Shown here piece by piece: positions 23,849-34,278 of a DNA stretch of 64,000 nucleotides. The stretch is from Patiria miniata (lineage: Eukaryota > Echinodermata > Asteroidea > Valvatida > Asterinidae). Under the pieces are notes generated by a model. The model was given only the letters and a program-made list of their open reading frames with translations. It did not search any database and was not told the origin of the DNA. Location of the stretch: assembly GCF_015706575.1 (NCBI RefSeq), contig NW_024037059.1, forward strand, positions 14,483,730 to 14,547,729. The letters are read 5' to 3'. Position 1 is the first letter of the stretch. Each line of letters begins with the position of its first letter. Made by a program: the position numbers and the translations under genes.

Positions 23849-24034
23849 GGGAATAAATATGTGCTCAGTCGGTATTTATCACTCTGTTTAATACCGCTTA
23901 GAGTCTGGGTGCTGATAATTACCCTCGCCTCCGGCTCGGGTAATTATCAGCTCCGGCTCGGGTAATTATCAGCACCCAGACTCTAAGCGGTATTAAACGA
24001 GTGATAAAAACCTCCGGAGCACACATTTATTCCC
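23849..24034. mobile_element. Foldback element with long inverted arms
   Basis: The left arm starts GGGAATAAAT and runs to GATAATTACCC (about 76 bp); the right arm is its reverse complement, from GGGTAATTATC to ATTTATTCCC. Only a few mismatches and one short indel (about 4 bp) separate them. The loop carries an exact tandem pair of a 22 bp unit (23929-23950, 23951-23972) starting CTCCGGCTCGGG. No ORF. Transcribed RNA would form a long hairpin. Confidence 0.85.
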
Positions 24035-24616
24035 TTAGTAATACACGACTCCTCCCCATCTATTCAATTTCACAAGAAAAGGTTAAACATGAGCCATGCA
24101 TGTAGCCAGTGCTGTGTTATGGTTATGGTACAGCTCCCAAGCATGGCATACACAGCCCACGACTGTTTTTTTGCACTTTTGCAGCCTTCAAAACATATAC
24201 TGTTCCATTTCAAAGAGTGGATTAATTGTTCCACGAGTGTAAGCACCCAGGCATATCCCCAAAATACACGGTTTCAGGGCAGTGCTTGATTTACAGGTAA
24301 ATAAACCTGCTATCAAAACAACATGGCCCCGGCCTCATTTGCTGTTATTTCATCCATGCAGTTTTCATGTGAAATGAAAAAAAAAACAGCAGAGGACACA
24401 ACTTGAGTTTATCTTTCTCTCAATGTCATTAACCGTGCTAAAAACGCTTTGTCAATATAAAGAATAGTGAAATTGATTAGAGACCAGTGCTAAATTTTGT
24501 GGATCTGCAAAGAAGCAAAATATTTTAGTTGTGCTTCTGCACAGCAAAGCCATGAATTTGACTCCAGTTCACTGATTGTAGAGTTAGTTTTTTTGTTTTG
24601 TAAGTATTGTTAGAAG

Positions 24617-25141
24617 TTAAAGGGAATATACATCATTTGCTTTTGCTGTCATTTTCAGAAATGGATGGAATTGGGGGGTTGGAAATATATAGCAAATATA
24701 GTTACACTGACTTTTTTGAGGTTTTGGGTTCAAAAATGCTATAAAAACCAAGAAAAACAATCATTTTCCTGTAGTATGGTTCCCTGACTCCATTTAAGAA
24801 GAAACAGAGCAGTTTACATACATTTGGGAATTGTAAGGTCAGGGAACCAGTCTAGCTGGCTTGTACCCGTTCATAGGTGTGTAATCGATTGCAAACAAGT
24901 GCGATGGTCAATTGGGGCCAGTATTTGAAAAAAAGCCAGTTTTTTTTTCCAACGCTGGTCGGCCGATCAGCATTGGAAATTGATACAAAAATACCACTTT
25001 TCTTGAAAATGACAGTATACCAGGTGCCATGATTTTACAGGATGCTTTACACTGTCATTCACTAACGGTCCAGCAAGGTATTTCAAAATGATTCGGTAGT
25101 TTTATTTTTTGATGTTTGCAAATGTTGTATTTTCCCTTTAA
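24617..25141 (+). mobile_element. Palindromic TTAA MITE, copy B
   Basis: 525 bp, same orientation and layout as copy A, ending ATTTTCCCTTTAA. The central palindrome at 24949-24976 has arms CCAACGCTGGTC / GATCAGCATTGG, where both mismatches look like C-to-T decay at CpG. The inner repeat TGGTTCCCTGAC / GTCAGGGAACCA is intact. Its right edge is 11 bp from the splice site of the exon at 25152. Confidence 0.85.
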
Positions 25142-25151
25142 GTCCCAGTAC

Positions 25152-25252
25152 CTTGGCATGCCTCGATGATGCAACCAATAGAGGGAATCAGGTAGTCCAT
25201 GTTGGAAGCAAACTCCTCCTTCAGTAACATGCTCTCCACACGTAATTTGTAG
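25152..25252 (-). CDS. FHDC1: Formin exon: FH2; MITE abuts its 5' splice site
   Basis: 101 bp; one base completes Phe, 33 codons follow, and one base starts the next Glu codon. Reads YKLRVESMLLKEEFASNM to IIEACQ, where FHDC1 has YSLRIEAMVLKKEFLPSC. The donor is GTACTG, poor beyond the GT. The TTAA flank of a 525 bp MITE begins 11 bases into the intron, so the transposon end is nearly touching the splice site. Phase and homology nonetheless support this donor. Confidence 0.92.
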
Positions 25253-25524
25253 CTGGAAAGATAATGTACACACAAAAATAAGAGGTTATGTAAACAATTT
25301 TATGCGACAGGTTGCGAGACTTGCACAAAGTTGCCTACAATGAAGATAATATTGGTCTTGGTTGCAATTGTTGAAAAGAAATCTTCACCATGATTTTAAC
25401 ATGAGTATATCACACGGCAAAAGCCAGTAATCAGCTGTTTATCTCTCTCATTAAATGTTTTATCGCTCTAAGCCAGGTAAGGTTTCACGGATGAACCACC
25501 CATACATGTAGTGCCAATACTTAC

Positions 25525-25610
25525 AATGGGATTTCCATGAGCATCAGATAGAACTGCTCTGCTGGTCCTAGTCTGGATCGGTTGCCATCAAAGGAGTTCA
25601 ACATTTCAAC
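25525..25610 (-). CDS. FHDC1: Formin exon: FH2
   Basis: 86 bp; 28 codons plus two bases. Reads VEMLNSFDGNRSRLGPAEQFYLMLMEIP, the FH2 helix pair in which a 'L..A..F...L..IP' pattern is conserved in all formins. Acceptor CAAAG, an AAG rather than the CAG used elsewhere in this gene; donor GTAAGT. The following intron is 272 bp (25253-25524). Confidence 0.93.
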
Positions 25611-25951
25611 CTTTGCATGAAGACAAATAAGAGAATAATCAAATTGTCTTCAAGCCAGACTTCAAAAGGGAATCTTCACACATACCCTTCCACAAAGAGA
25701 AGTTGTTAAGTCAATTTATTTACACTGGGTATTTTATTTTCAAAAGTGCAGATTCTTGAAAACTTAAGCTTTGATAAGAAAACCAAGAAAAACACTTGTG
25801 CTATTTAGGTTAAATTGCAAACCTAAGCAACATTATTCGACTGCTAATTATTGATTGTTTTAATGCATGTTTGCATAAGGTTTTGCCTCTATACTTTGGC
25901 TGCAAAATATTTGTATAAGTCCCAAACAATGTATAACTTTGAACAACTCAC

Positions 25952-26054
25952 TTCTTCAGACTCCGGAAGAACTTTGATTAAACTCTTGAGTTTTTCTGCT
26001 CCGATGGCCTCGCTCTTTCCTTGCACTATGAGCCGCACTATTATCTCATTGGTG
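25952..26054 (-). CDS. FHDC1: Formin exon: FH2 knob
   Basis: 103 bp; one base closes the Ser codon, then 34 codons reading TNEIIVRLIVQGKSEAIGAEKL to LIKVLPESEE. In FHDC1 the matching stretch has IHQGKSEHYGSETLREFLKLLPESEE. The 'QGKSE' and 'LPESEE' matches are specific enough to place this exon in the FHDC1 branch. It ends in phase 0 at a GTGAGT donor. The 341 bp intron 25611-25951 follows upstream of the next exon and holds nothing recognised. Confidence 0.94.
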
Positions 26055-26259
26055 CTGAAAATCAATCCACAATCACAGCTTATTAATTTCGTCAAATAAT
26101 GCAATGAATGCAAAATGCAAAAGTAAAACAAATGAGTTTGTTTAAAAGAGATTGTCCGTTCAATATTTTAAAGATGCAATTAACATAAACTGACAAAATA
26201 TTTTGTTTTTTTCATGAATACATGAGACATTTGTAAAAAAGACTTTAAATTTTAACTAC

Positions 26260-26321
26260 CTCTTGAACTGTCTCAGGAAGATGTTGACGTTGAGACTTCT
26301 TCTGCCATCAAGAAGATTAAT
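26260..26321 (-). CDS. FHDC1: Formin exon: FH2 knob start
   Basis: 62 bp; reads INLLDGRRSLNVNIFLRQFK plus two bases of a Ser codon. This is the canonical formin segment 'LD..R..N..I.L..FK' (FHDC1: ILDAKRSMNIGIFLKQFK). The isoleucine in NIFL is the position usually essential for FH2 actin binding. The acceptor is TTTTTTAG and the donor GTAGTT is relatively weak. The 205 bp intron that follows (26055-26259) has no other content. Confidence 0.93.
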
Positions 26322-26852
26322 CTAAAAAAGAAATTAAAGAGAGAAAAGAAAGAAACAATTTTTTTCATGAGTGCGAATTCTTTCACAGTTGTGCGAAAAT
26401 TTGTGACAAACATTTCCCATTCTTGAGTAAATACATTTAGTCTTGACTAGCAAGCAAATGAGATGAAGAGGAAGACGGTTCTTCTACAGACATTTCCGAT
26501 TCACCTGCTTCTGTTGACTGTAATTGCCCAAGATCGTGTCTCAGGTTTTTTCATCAGCATTATTTTTTTTCATAAGCTGCCATCTGAGTGTCATGAAAAC
26601 ACTTGTATTCCTGAAAATTATCATTTAATCCATTTCTAAATTCTTTGTTATCATTTTATTATATATTGAATTAACTTAATTCAATATGAAACACTAAAAT
26701 TGTGCAAGTCTCGAACATTTCCATAAATGTATTCATAGTTTTAAAAACAATTTTGGAAGTAAAATCTTACAAAAAACACTGTTGTTTACTGTTTAGTTTA
26801 TTTTACAAATGGATGACAGACATGATTTCTTCCACTTAATCGTTTTGCTCAC

Positions 26853-26984
26853 CATTTCCACTGATTCTTTCTTCTTTTTCTGAGATTTCTCATCAGTCCC
26901 ATCAACCTGTGTCTTCTTAGCCAGATTCTGCTGGCAGAACAATTCCTCCATTGTCTCCCAGTCTGCGCTAAAACCATTCTGGAT
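26853..26984 (-). CDS. FHDC1: Formin exon: FH2 lasso-linker
   Basis: 132 bp, 44 codons, phase 0/0. The residues include ADWETMEELFCQQNLAKK, then a Lys-rich stretch (SQKKKKES). In human FHDC1 the same place reads TIEELFGQQ; in other formins an ELF motif sits here between the lasso and the FH2 core. The short FHDC1-type linker and QQ after ELF favour FHDC1 over INF2 for the FH2 domain. The following 531 bp intron (26322-26852) is AT-rich with nothing recognisable. Confidence 0.93.
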
Positions 26985-29926
26985 CTGAAAAGGGAAAATA
27001 TTCATTAAAAGTATTACTAGTAATCATCATGAAAATCCCCTGGGCTTTATTTTTTTTCCTATATAATACATGTTTGTTAATCAACACATCCACCCAATTT
27101 GTTACTGAAGCCTGTATCATATCACCCAAAAGTCAGAATTGTTGCGTTTGTTTACGGTGTACACACACGTGCAACATCATCGGTGAATCGAGGACAGGAA
27201 CCAAATCGAGGACGACCTCGATTAGAAAACGTGTACAAAACCAATGAGAGCTGTACAAAGGAAAAGGAAGAGGAACAATAAACAAACGTTATTGTGTGTT
27301 CGTGTGACTGTATACTTCTTGTGTGATTTTTCTTGTTTCTGCTTCCTGATTTGGGTAACTCAATGCTGTATTCTGAGTTAAGATTCACGCTTTGTACTTC
27401 TGTACTAGTGTAGGAACATGTTTGTGACTTGTGTGATCTTTTTTATGCACTGATAATTTCATAACAATTCATGCAAACACAATTCTTAGGAAACAAGAAG
27501 TCAATCAAACCAAAACCTAAACTGAACGGATGGATAATCAAGGATATCAGGATTCTGAAGCAAAGATCCGTGATCCAAGGCCATGCGGGGGAAAAAATCG
27601 ACGCATAAATATTTTAAACAATAGTATTGTTCAAAATATTTATTTTGGTCTGTCCCCATTGGTTTTTCCCCTATTTAATTCCTCTTTTGTGTTTTTCTCC
27701 CAACCCAGCGTGCTTGTTTGTCCCCTCCATGTTTGTTTCTTGTACCATTGTCATTTTGTCTCCAAAAAAAACCTTGTTAAGATCGTGGAAAGGCATGGCC
27801 GCATGAAGTTGATAAGCGTTGTTTAAAAAAGTTTCAGTGCTTGATTGATTCAGAGCATGATTCCTTAACTTCAACATTCTTCTTCAACTGGTAGAACTCT
27901 TTCAAAACTATCCTTTTATATTTCTGTACGGTTCTTGACATTTCAATTTTTCTTTTCATCACGTTAACTGTACAGGCATCTCCCAAGCTAGACTATCTTT
28001 GTTCACGAATATCTCCAGCGCAATAAAACAAACTCCCACTTTGTTTAATCTACTAAGAAATCTCGTCCATAAACAAAATGATGACAAATATAACTCATAA
28101 ATGCCCATTATATTTGTAAGTTGTTCCTTACTACCACTCGGCCATTGGTCAAGAGTTTAACTGGCCATTAAGATTCAAAAGACCTTAGTAGGTTAACCAC
28201 CCCACATTACTCCATGATGACTGGGGGGAAAACCCACACCATAAAACTCAAGCCATTATCAAGCTACAAACACAAACACTGTAATTCCCCTTGTGTGATT
28301 ATAAACTGTTATTACACATGCTTGAAAACTGCGGTCTGTTTGTATTAGGGGATTTACTGGTGGGGGATGGGCCAAGTTGGTTCCGGTACACTATTTAGCG
28401 GTGCCGTTTGTAGCGGTCACGGGCCCCTATTGGGTGCGCAGTGTGTGTTTGTTTTAGCCTGTAAAGGCTGCAACTTTTGAGTCAAGTTTCCGTAATTGTA
28501 TAGCCTAGTTGGAAATAATAAATCCAAAGGTAAAGTGGGCAGTAGTAAGTACATAAATAAAGAAGGAAATCGGATGGGAAAGGGCAATTAACATTTTTGT
28601 GGGGTGGTATAAGTATACATTTACTCTGCGAATTCCAAACTCTCATTATGAAAGTCGTGGTTCGAATAAATTCACAATGTCCAATTGTCCTGATGATAAA
28701 CATTGATTGTCAATGCCATTCTACAGGTCAGAGCTAACATTTCCCACCGAATTCCTCTTCTAACCAATGAAGGTCAAAACATCTATATAGGATGACTCAA
28801 CAATTTACACTCTTGTGTCATTGAGGCAAATCCTGCATACACAAATGCCCGGCCCTTTCACATCGGCATGCCAGTAACTGAATACACCACAGGTGCTATT
28901 AGACCTGCTGTTACAGCTTCGATCAGTGCCATAGAATTCCAGCTAGGTCAAGGGTATACACTGAATAAATGACGGCATCCGACTACCTGAACAAATTCAC
29001 ACATAATGGCTTGTTTTTTGGGTGAATACAATTGCTGAAAAATAATTCCAGAAATATATAGAAAACAATTATATCAAACGTCAAGAGTAACTTTTTCATG
29101 AAAACCTTACAAGAGAATTGATTGTTTTGACATGACTTCATGTATACATGTACTTGGAATTTATTCCAACACATAGGACTTCTCTAAAATCTTTCCTCGA
29201 AATGGGCAGCTTATTCTTGTAATGATTAAGTAAAAACCTTACAAGATAATTGATATTTTGATGTCTAGCCGTACACAGGTAGTTACTGAGAATTTATATC
29301 ATTGCAACACAGAATTTTATTTCCTTGTTATTTCCGGCTTATTTTTGGCTCGAATTTCCAAATTCCCATTTGTCAACTGATCCATGAAAGGTTAGGTAAG
29401 GTTACATCCAGAGAGTTACATTTCATTTGCAATGTTCTCACAGTCTGTTTCATGTTCATTATCAAAATCGGCCAAATTTTCTGCACACAAAGACCACCGA
29501 CAAAAAAACCCAATAAGGCACATGCATTATGTTCTAACTTCCTAATGGTTTTGTGTGTTCGATTGTGAGACGATTGGTAAACAAGGTGTACAACCATCTG
29601 TTAAGGCAATTGTGTAAACAATGGTTGTGGTTTTAATGAACTATTCAGTGGACAAAAGACAGCAGTAAGCGGTATCATCATCTTCCTACTGTGCTGTGCA
29701 TAAAACTCCTCCGTTTTATACTCGCACGTTATGTGTTTTATAGCTCCATGATTCCAGGAAGTATTATTTCCCAAGAAGATGATTGATATGGTCTCAGGAA
29801 TGCTTTACAGACGAAAGCAGAGGCAATCATTATGTAGCTGCCTGCACACCATCTTTGTGAACTTATTTATGTATATTTTAACAAATTTTATGCGCATTTA
29901 ATATTAGTATGTGTGTGCAGACTTAC
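26985..29926 (-). other. Intron, unassigned AT-rich DNA
   Basis: About 2.9 kb. Contains a 39 bp near-perfect palindrome at 27605-27643 and a diverged direct repeat (29099-29180 and 29232-29312, sharing an AAAACCTTACAAGA-type start). Nothing else was recognised. Confidence 0.6.
27605..27643. repeat. Near-perfect 39 bp palindrome, one-base centre
   Basis: Arms of 19 bp around a single G at 27624, left arm beginning ATAAATATTTTAAACAATA, with one mismatched pair. AT-rich, located in a formin intron. Confidence 0.75.
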
Positions 29927-30724
29927 CATGTTGACTTTGGCCCATACACTGTTCCCACTCATCACTTTATGAGGTGGTAGTTTACTCCAGTTTAATGTCC
30001 TCATCCTCATTTTGGGTTTCACGGTTGGAATGGCTGATGAACTAGGAATTGTCTGAGCGTGAGGTGTGGTCTTCTGCAGAGCCCCTCCCGGAGGAGGTGG
30101 GGGAGGGGGCATTCCCCCAGGGGGTGGGGGTGGGGGTGGTGGACCTCCCCCTGGGGGTGCAGGTGGTGGGGGAGGCGGTGGGGCACCCCCAGGGGGTGGT
30201 GGTGGAGGAGGTGGTGGAGCAGGTTGCAATGAAGGTCCAGGTGATGTCACAGTCTGTGAGGTTTTCATAACCTCAGAATCCTCATCACCCTCAATCCTAC
30301 ATACATGAGGTTGGTCCTCCTTGTTAATCCCCATCATTCCTGATGAGCTTATTGCACTTTCCTCTGCTGTACTGCCAGACATTCTCTCATTATCTGCAGT
30401 AGTCCTTGGCCGGTTTTCCGAAGGGGGCATGGTATCACTCGAACCTCCAGCAGATTTATCTGACTGTCCATCCCGTGCCTCGCTCGGTTCAGCTGAAGCA
30501 CTGCTCTTAAACTTGTCCTTGTATGAGGCCACAGCCTTGACTAGGTCTCGATCGCCCAGTTTGAGCAGCCGTTCCAGTTGGTTTTTGTTCTCCAAGAGCA
30601 CGGCCTTGTGGACTAGTTTCTCAGCGGCAACCCACACTGTGTCACTGATGGGATCCCTGGGCTCGATCCGAAGCAAATGCTGCAGGATGGTCAGGAAGGG
30701 AGTCACGTGGGGTGTATCGCACAC
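29927..30724 (-). CDS. FHDC1: Formin exon: linker, FH1 domain and start of FH2
   Basis: 798 bp, 266 codons, phase 0 at both ends (CAG acceptor, GTAAGT donor). It starts VCDTPHVTPFLTILQHLLRI, matching the helix that closes the INF2 DID. A low-complexity Ser/Glu/Asp-rich linker follows, then FH1 at 30077-30223: four runs of seven to ten prolines separated by Gly/Ala/Met (PGGAP, PAPPGGGP, PGGMP), the profilin-binding track. The end, MRMRTLNWSKLPPHKV then SVWAKVNM, is the FH2 lasso, with the Trp-containing signature typical of formins. The plus strand here carries long Gly/Val-rich shadow ORFs caused only by the CCN codons. Confidence 0.95.
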
Positions 30725-32579
30725 CTGAGCAAAGAAACCAAAGAAAATTGATTCAGCTTCAATCAATTAGCATGGACTTGTGGACGTGAGCTGCGGACTG
30801 AAAATAAATGTCGACGTGAGGAAGTTATATGAGGCAATTGGTGGAGTTGTTTTAAACACAATAGCCTTCATAATGCTTGAAGTACTTCCCGTGTTGGTGC
30901 AATATTAACCGTTCTGCCTATACTCTCTCATACTCGTAAACAGTTTGAATGACAAAGCAAGTAATGAAGAATGAAAAAACAGACATCGTTTCCTGATTAC
31001 TTAATTTCAAGTGTCAAACAAATGTTGCAAGCGAACTTCGTAAGCACACTCGTCACGCAAGTACAATGTATATTTTGATACTGTACAGGTTAATACTTCA
31101 GACTTTGGAGATTAAAAGTTGGACAAGATATATAGACATGATTGGGAAATAAAATGGTTGGATATTTCATATACGGATATACGGTGTCACGTTCTTATAT
31201 ATTACCATGAAAGAGAACGGATACGCCGTGGCAGGATGATAGAAAGCGAAACAAACGCTGACATGAAAGCAATCATGAACTGAACTGAACAAATAAGTCA
31301 TTTGTATTTCCTCGTCCATAGTTAATCCATATTATTATAGCCTCATTGAAAATATTCTAAAAATCCCCGTTTACTTGATGACTTTTCAGAAGCTCACAAT
31401 GTTTGACATCAGGACCTAAAAAAGTGCATATCCGTCGATCGGATCTTTCTCAACTAATTTACGCAGTTGCAGCACTATGCAATTCCCCCGCCCTCCCCCC
31501 CCCCAAAAAAACCCAATTTTTTTTTTAAACATCGATAACGAAATCTAACATAAAACACCGAGTACAAGGAAAAGTAAGACAAATTGGAGCGAAATCAGAG
31601 TTTTCAATGAACCAACTTACCGTAACAGACGGAGAAGAGACAGTGGTAGGTTGATATCAAATTTAAAAAAAAAATCTACATTACGTATTTTTTTTTAACT
31701 TACCTTCTTGATTTTGTATAATGCAAAACAATTCAGATAAAGCTTTAATTATCTTAAACTTACAGCAAGCTTTTTTTCACAACAGGTTGCAGTGAGATTC
31801 GTCACTCAAACAGTCAGACATAAGTTACCTTCAACATCAGTTCACAATATTCAATCTATACTCTCATAATAAATACTAGTAAAGAAAACTTCTGGCCGCC
31901 TCTGTGATATTTCTGTGATAATAAAATGCCGGTAGCATGCTGGTAGCATTCTGTCATCAGACCTCTATGAACCGGGCGGGATCGACCAACAGTGATGACT
32001 CACGGGCATATCTATGACGTCAATTACGTCACCAGTCACTGATAATATCAGTCATACGATTGGTTCGGTGGCGCGAACAGTGAACACGTCATTGGAATGG
32101 GCGTGATGTGACTGGTCCACTGAACAAACTGTATGCATTATGCATCAACATTGTCATATCTATGGCATGCGTGAACAATTTATAACGAACCTATTGTAAT
32201 ACTGAATTTAAAAGAAATTTACAAGTATTTAAAAGAAATTTCAATACTGGACATTAAACAGAAAGAATTTAGAGCAGAGGTGAATCACATGACATACGAT
32301 AATGCTGCTTCCACTGTGCCCGGTCCAAAAATAAAATACAAGTTTCCAGAAAAATTATAACCTGTCCAGCTTAAATAACAAATTTCCGCTTGATGTCATT
32401 ATGTTGGATTTCGTTATTGTTAATTACTATTTTTTGTTAAGTCTTCTCCACATTTTTTCTTTGGTATCAACATATCAGTTTCTAACATTATAAATGTTAG
32501 ATGCTTATATCCAATTATAAAAAGCAAAAAGTATTGATTTGAGATTCGTCTGCTAGATAGACGCAAAAGCTGCAGGTTC

Positions 32580-32623
32580 ATTCAAACATAGAGCAAGGAG
32601 GTTCCTTGCTCTATGATTCAAAC
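32580..32623. repeat. Hairpin between 8 bp direct repeats
   Basis: CATAGAGCAAGGA / TCCTTGCTCTATG arms around GGT (32587-32615), bracketed by ATTCAAAC at 32580-32587 and 32616-32623. The layout looks like a small hairpin insertion with an 8 bp target duplication, or a template-switch product. Confidence 0.65.
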
Positions 32624-33664
32624 TTCCGGACTTCCTGAAGTGTCGTTTGACGTATAAGGTCTACAGTTACACGTACAAAATCGTCCGACTTTCGAGAAGT
32701 ATACTCGGCAGTTATTTTTCCCTTCCCCCAATCCCTTCAATCATATAAACTCAATAAAAACTTGTAAACAGCCTTTACAGTACATTGATTGACTTAGGTC
32801 CTTGACTGAGGTTCGACTTTCAAACTGCTCTTCAAATTCGAAATGGGCATGGACTATTAAGGCTGACATTTATTACTCGCAATTATCCTAGATTTGTTTT
32901 GCAACGCCCTTGATTTGTGGATGAACTGAAGTGAACAATTGCGAAGTTCAACCTTTACAGTATATTCATTGAGTTTTGAAGGTTAACGGGTAGACCTATG
33001 CATTTATTGGCAACACTATCAACAGCAGCACTGTTGCGAAAAAAACCCAGCTATGATGAATCTACTTACCAAGTACGGTCAGTCTAAACGACGTTTCCCC
33101 ATTGTGATTTTTTCCTCCAGATTTTCCATAAATAAATGAATAATGAAAGACTCAAACTCAGAAAAACGAGAAGCAAAGCAAATGGGAATCAACGCGCTTC
33201 AAATCGCATTTCCTCGTTAGGATTATTCAGAACGCCCCCACAAAAATGATAACATTACTGTTATTTCCAAACCACAAAATATAAAAACATCGTTTACCCA
33301 TAAGCTATATTTAGTTATAAAGAATTCCCCAAAACATTTTGCAGAGTCACAAGCAAATCGAAACCAGTATGTGCGTCCAGTGATCCACTCACACTTGTGG
33401 TAAAGTTGAAAGACACATGATTGCATTGACACCAGTTGGTTATGACTGGACTGTGATTTCTGACTGGTAATTGTTTCGTCTGGGTCAACTTCCAAAATAA
33501 CTAATGTATTAGTCAGCATGTATCTCACAATGATAATTAACTGAAGTGGATCTAATGTGATACGTGGTTTGTCATGCCATACAATCTGACCAATAATTCT
33601 GCGATAACATCCCCTGCAAAATATCTCGATACACGCCCGTCTACCGTTCTATAACAATGAATCT

Positions 33665-34278
33665 TTAACCCTTTCCTTACCATGGGCGACTTTTGTCGAC
33701 AAGAAGTACCCCCCTGCTGGTTCCCATGGGCGACTTTAGTTGACCAGGAAACCACACACAAAACACCCTCTACACAGATATATTCACTACTTTTCAGAAA
33801 GGCGGCATGTTGATATGTTTGGCCGCCCATACATCAACTTTACACCAGCTGAAAGAGTATTTTCGGATCTTTCTATTGGTGTGGTTTATTCATAGTGTTA
33901 CCATTACAAAAAAACGAGAAAAGTGCTTCAGAAGTATCCACGCACAATTTGAGGTATGGAGTGCCATTTGGTCATGTGGTGAAATGGCTTGCAGTTTGAT
34001 AATTGGGACCAGATAAACAAAAAGGCATAACTTTCTTATATTTGCACGTATGGACTTCATTTTTACATCACATAAAAGAGTAAGGTTCAAGGAACAAACT
34101 TTACACACAACACCTATGATTTTAATCACTCCTTGGCAGTGAAAATCTGGGTTGAAAAAAGTGAGTTTTTGACTCGTGCTCATTTTTTTCACGCTCTAGT
34201 GATTTCCGCATGACTGAGCAAACAATTTGGTCCTGGGGAGAGCCAAGTCAATAAACAATGTGGGCATGAAAGGGTTAA
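33665..34278. mobile_element. piggyBac-like MITE, 614 bp
   Basis: Starts TTAACCCTTTC and ends GAAAGGGTTAA, giving 11 bp inverted repeats including the TTAA. Just inside the left end CCATGGGCGACTTT occurs twice, about 50 bp apart. Short internal ORFs show no transposase motif. The ends agree with the other TTAACCC element in this gene but the interior is different. Confidence 0.65.

Larger units (their letters stand above)
23365..25151 (-). other. Intron holding a foldback element and a MITE
   Basis: About 1.8 kb. Roughly 40% of it is two elements: the foldback at 23849-24034 and MITE copy B at 24617-25141, which forms the first part of the intron. The remainder is unassigned; an ORF at 23545-23730 shows no domain. 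Confidence 0.7.

Noticed and set aside
30049-30308. Plus-strand ORFs rich in Gly and Val
   Set aside because: They are mirror images of the proline codons of FH1.
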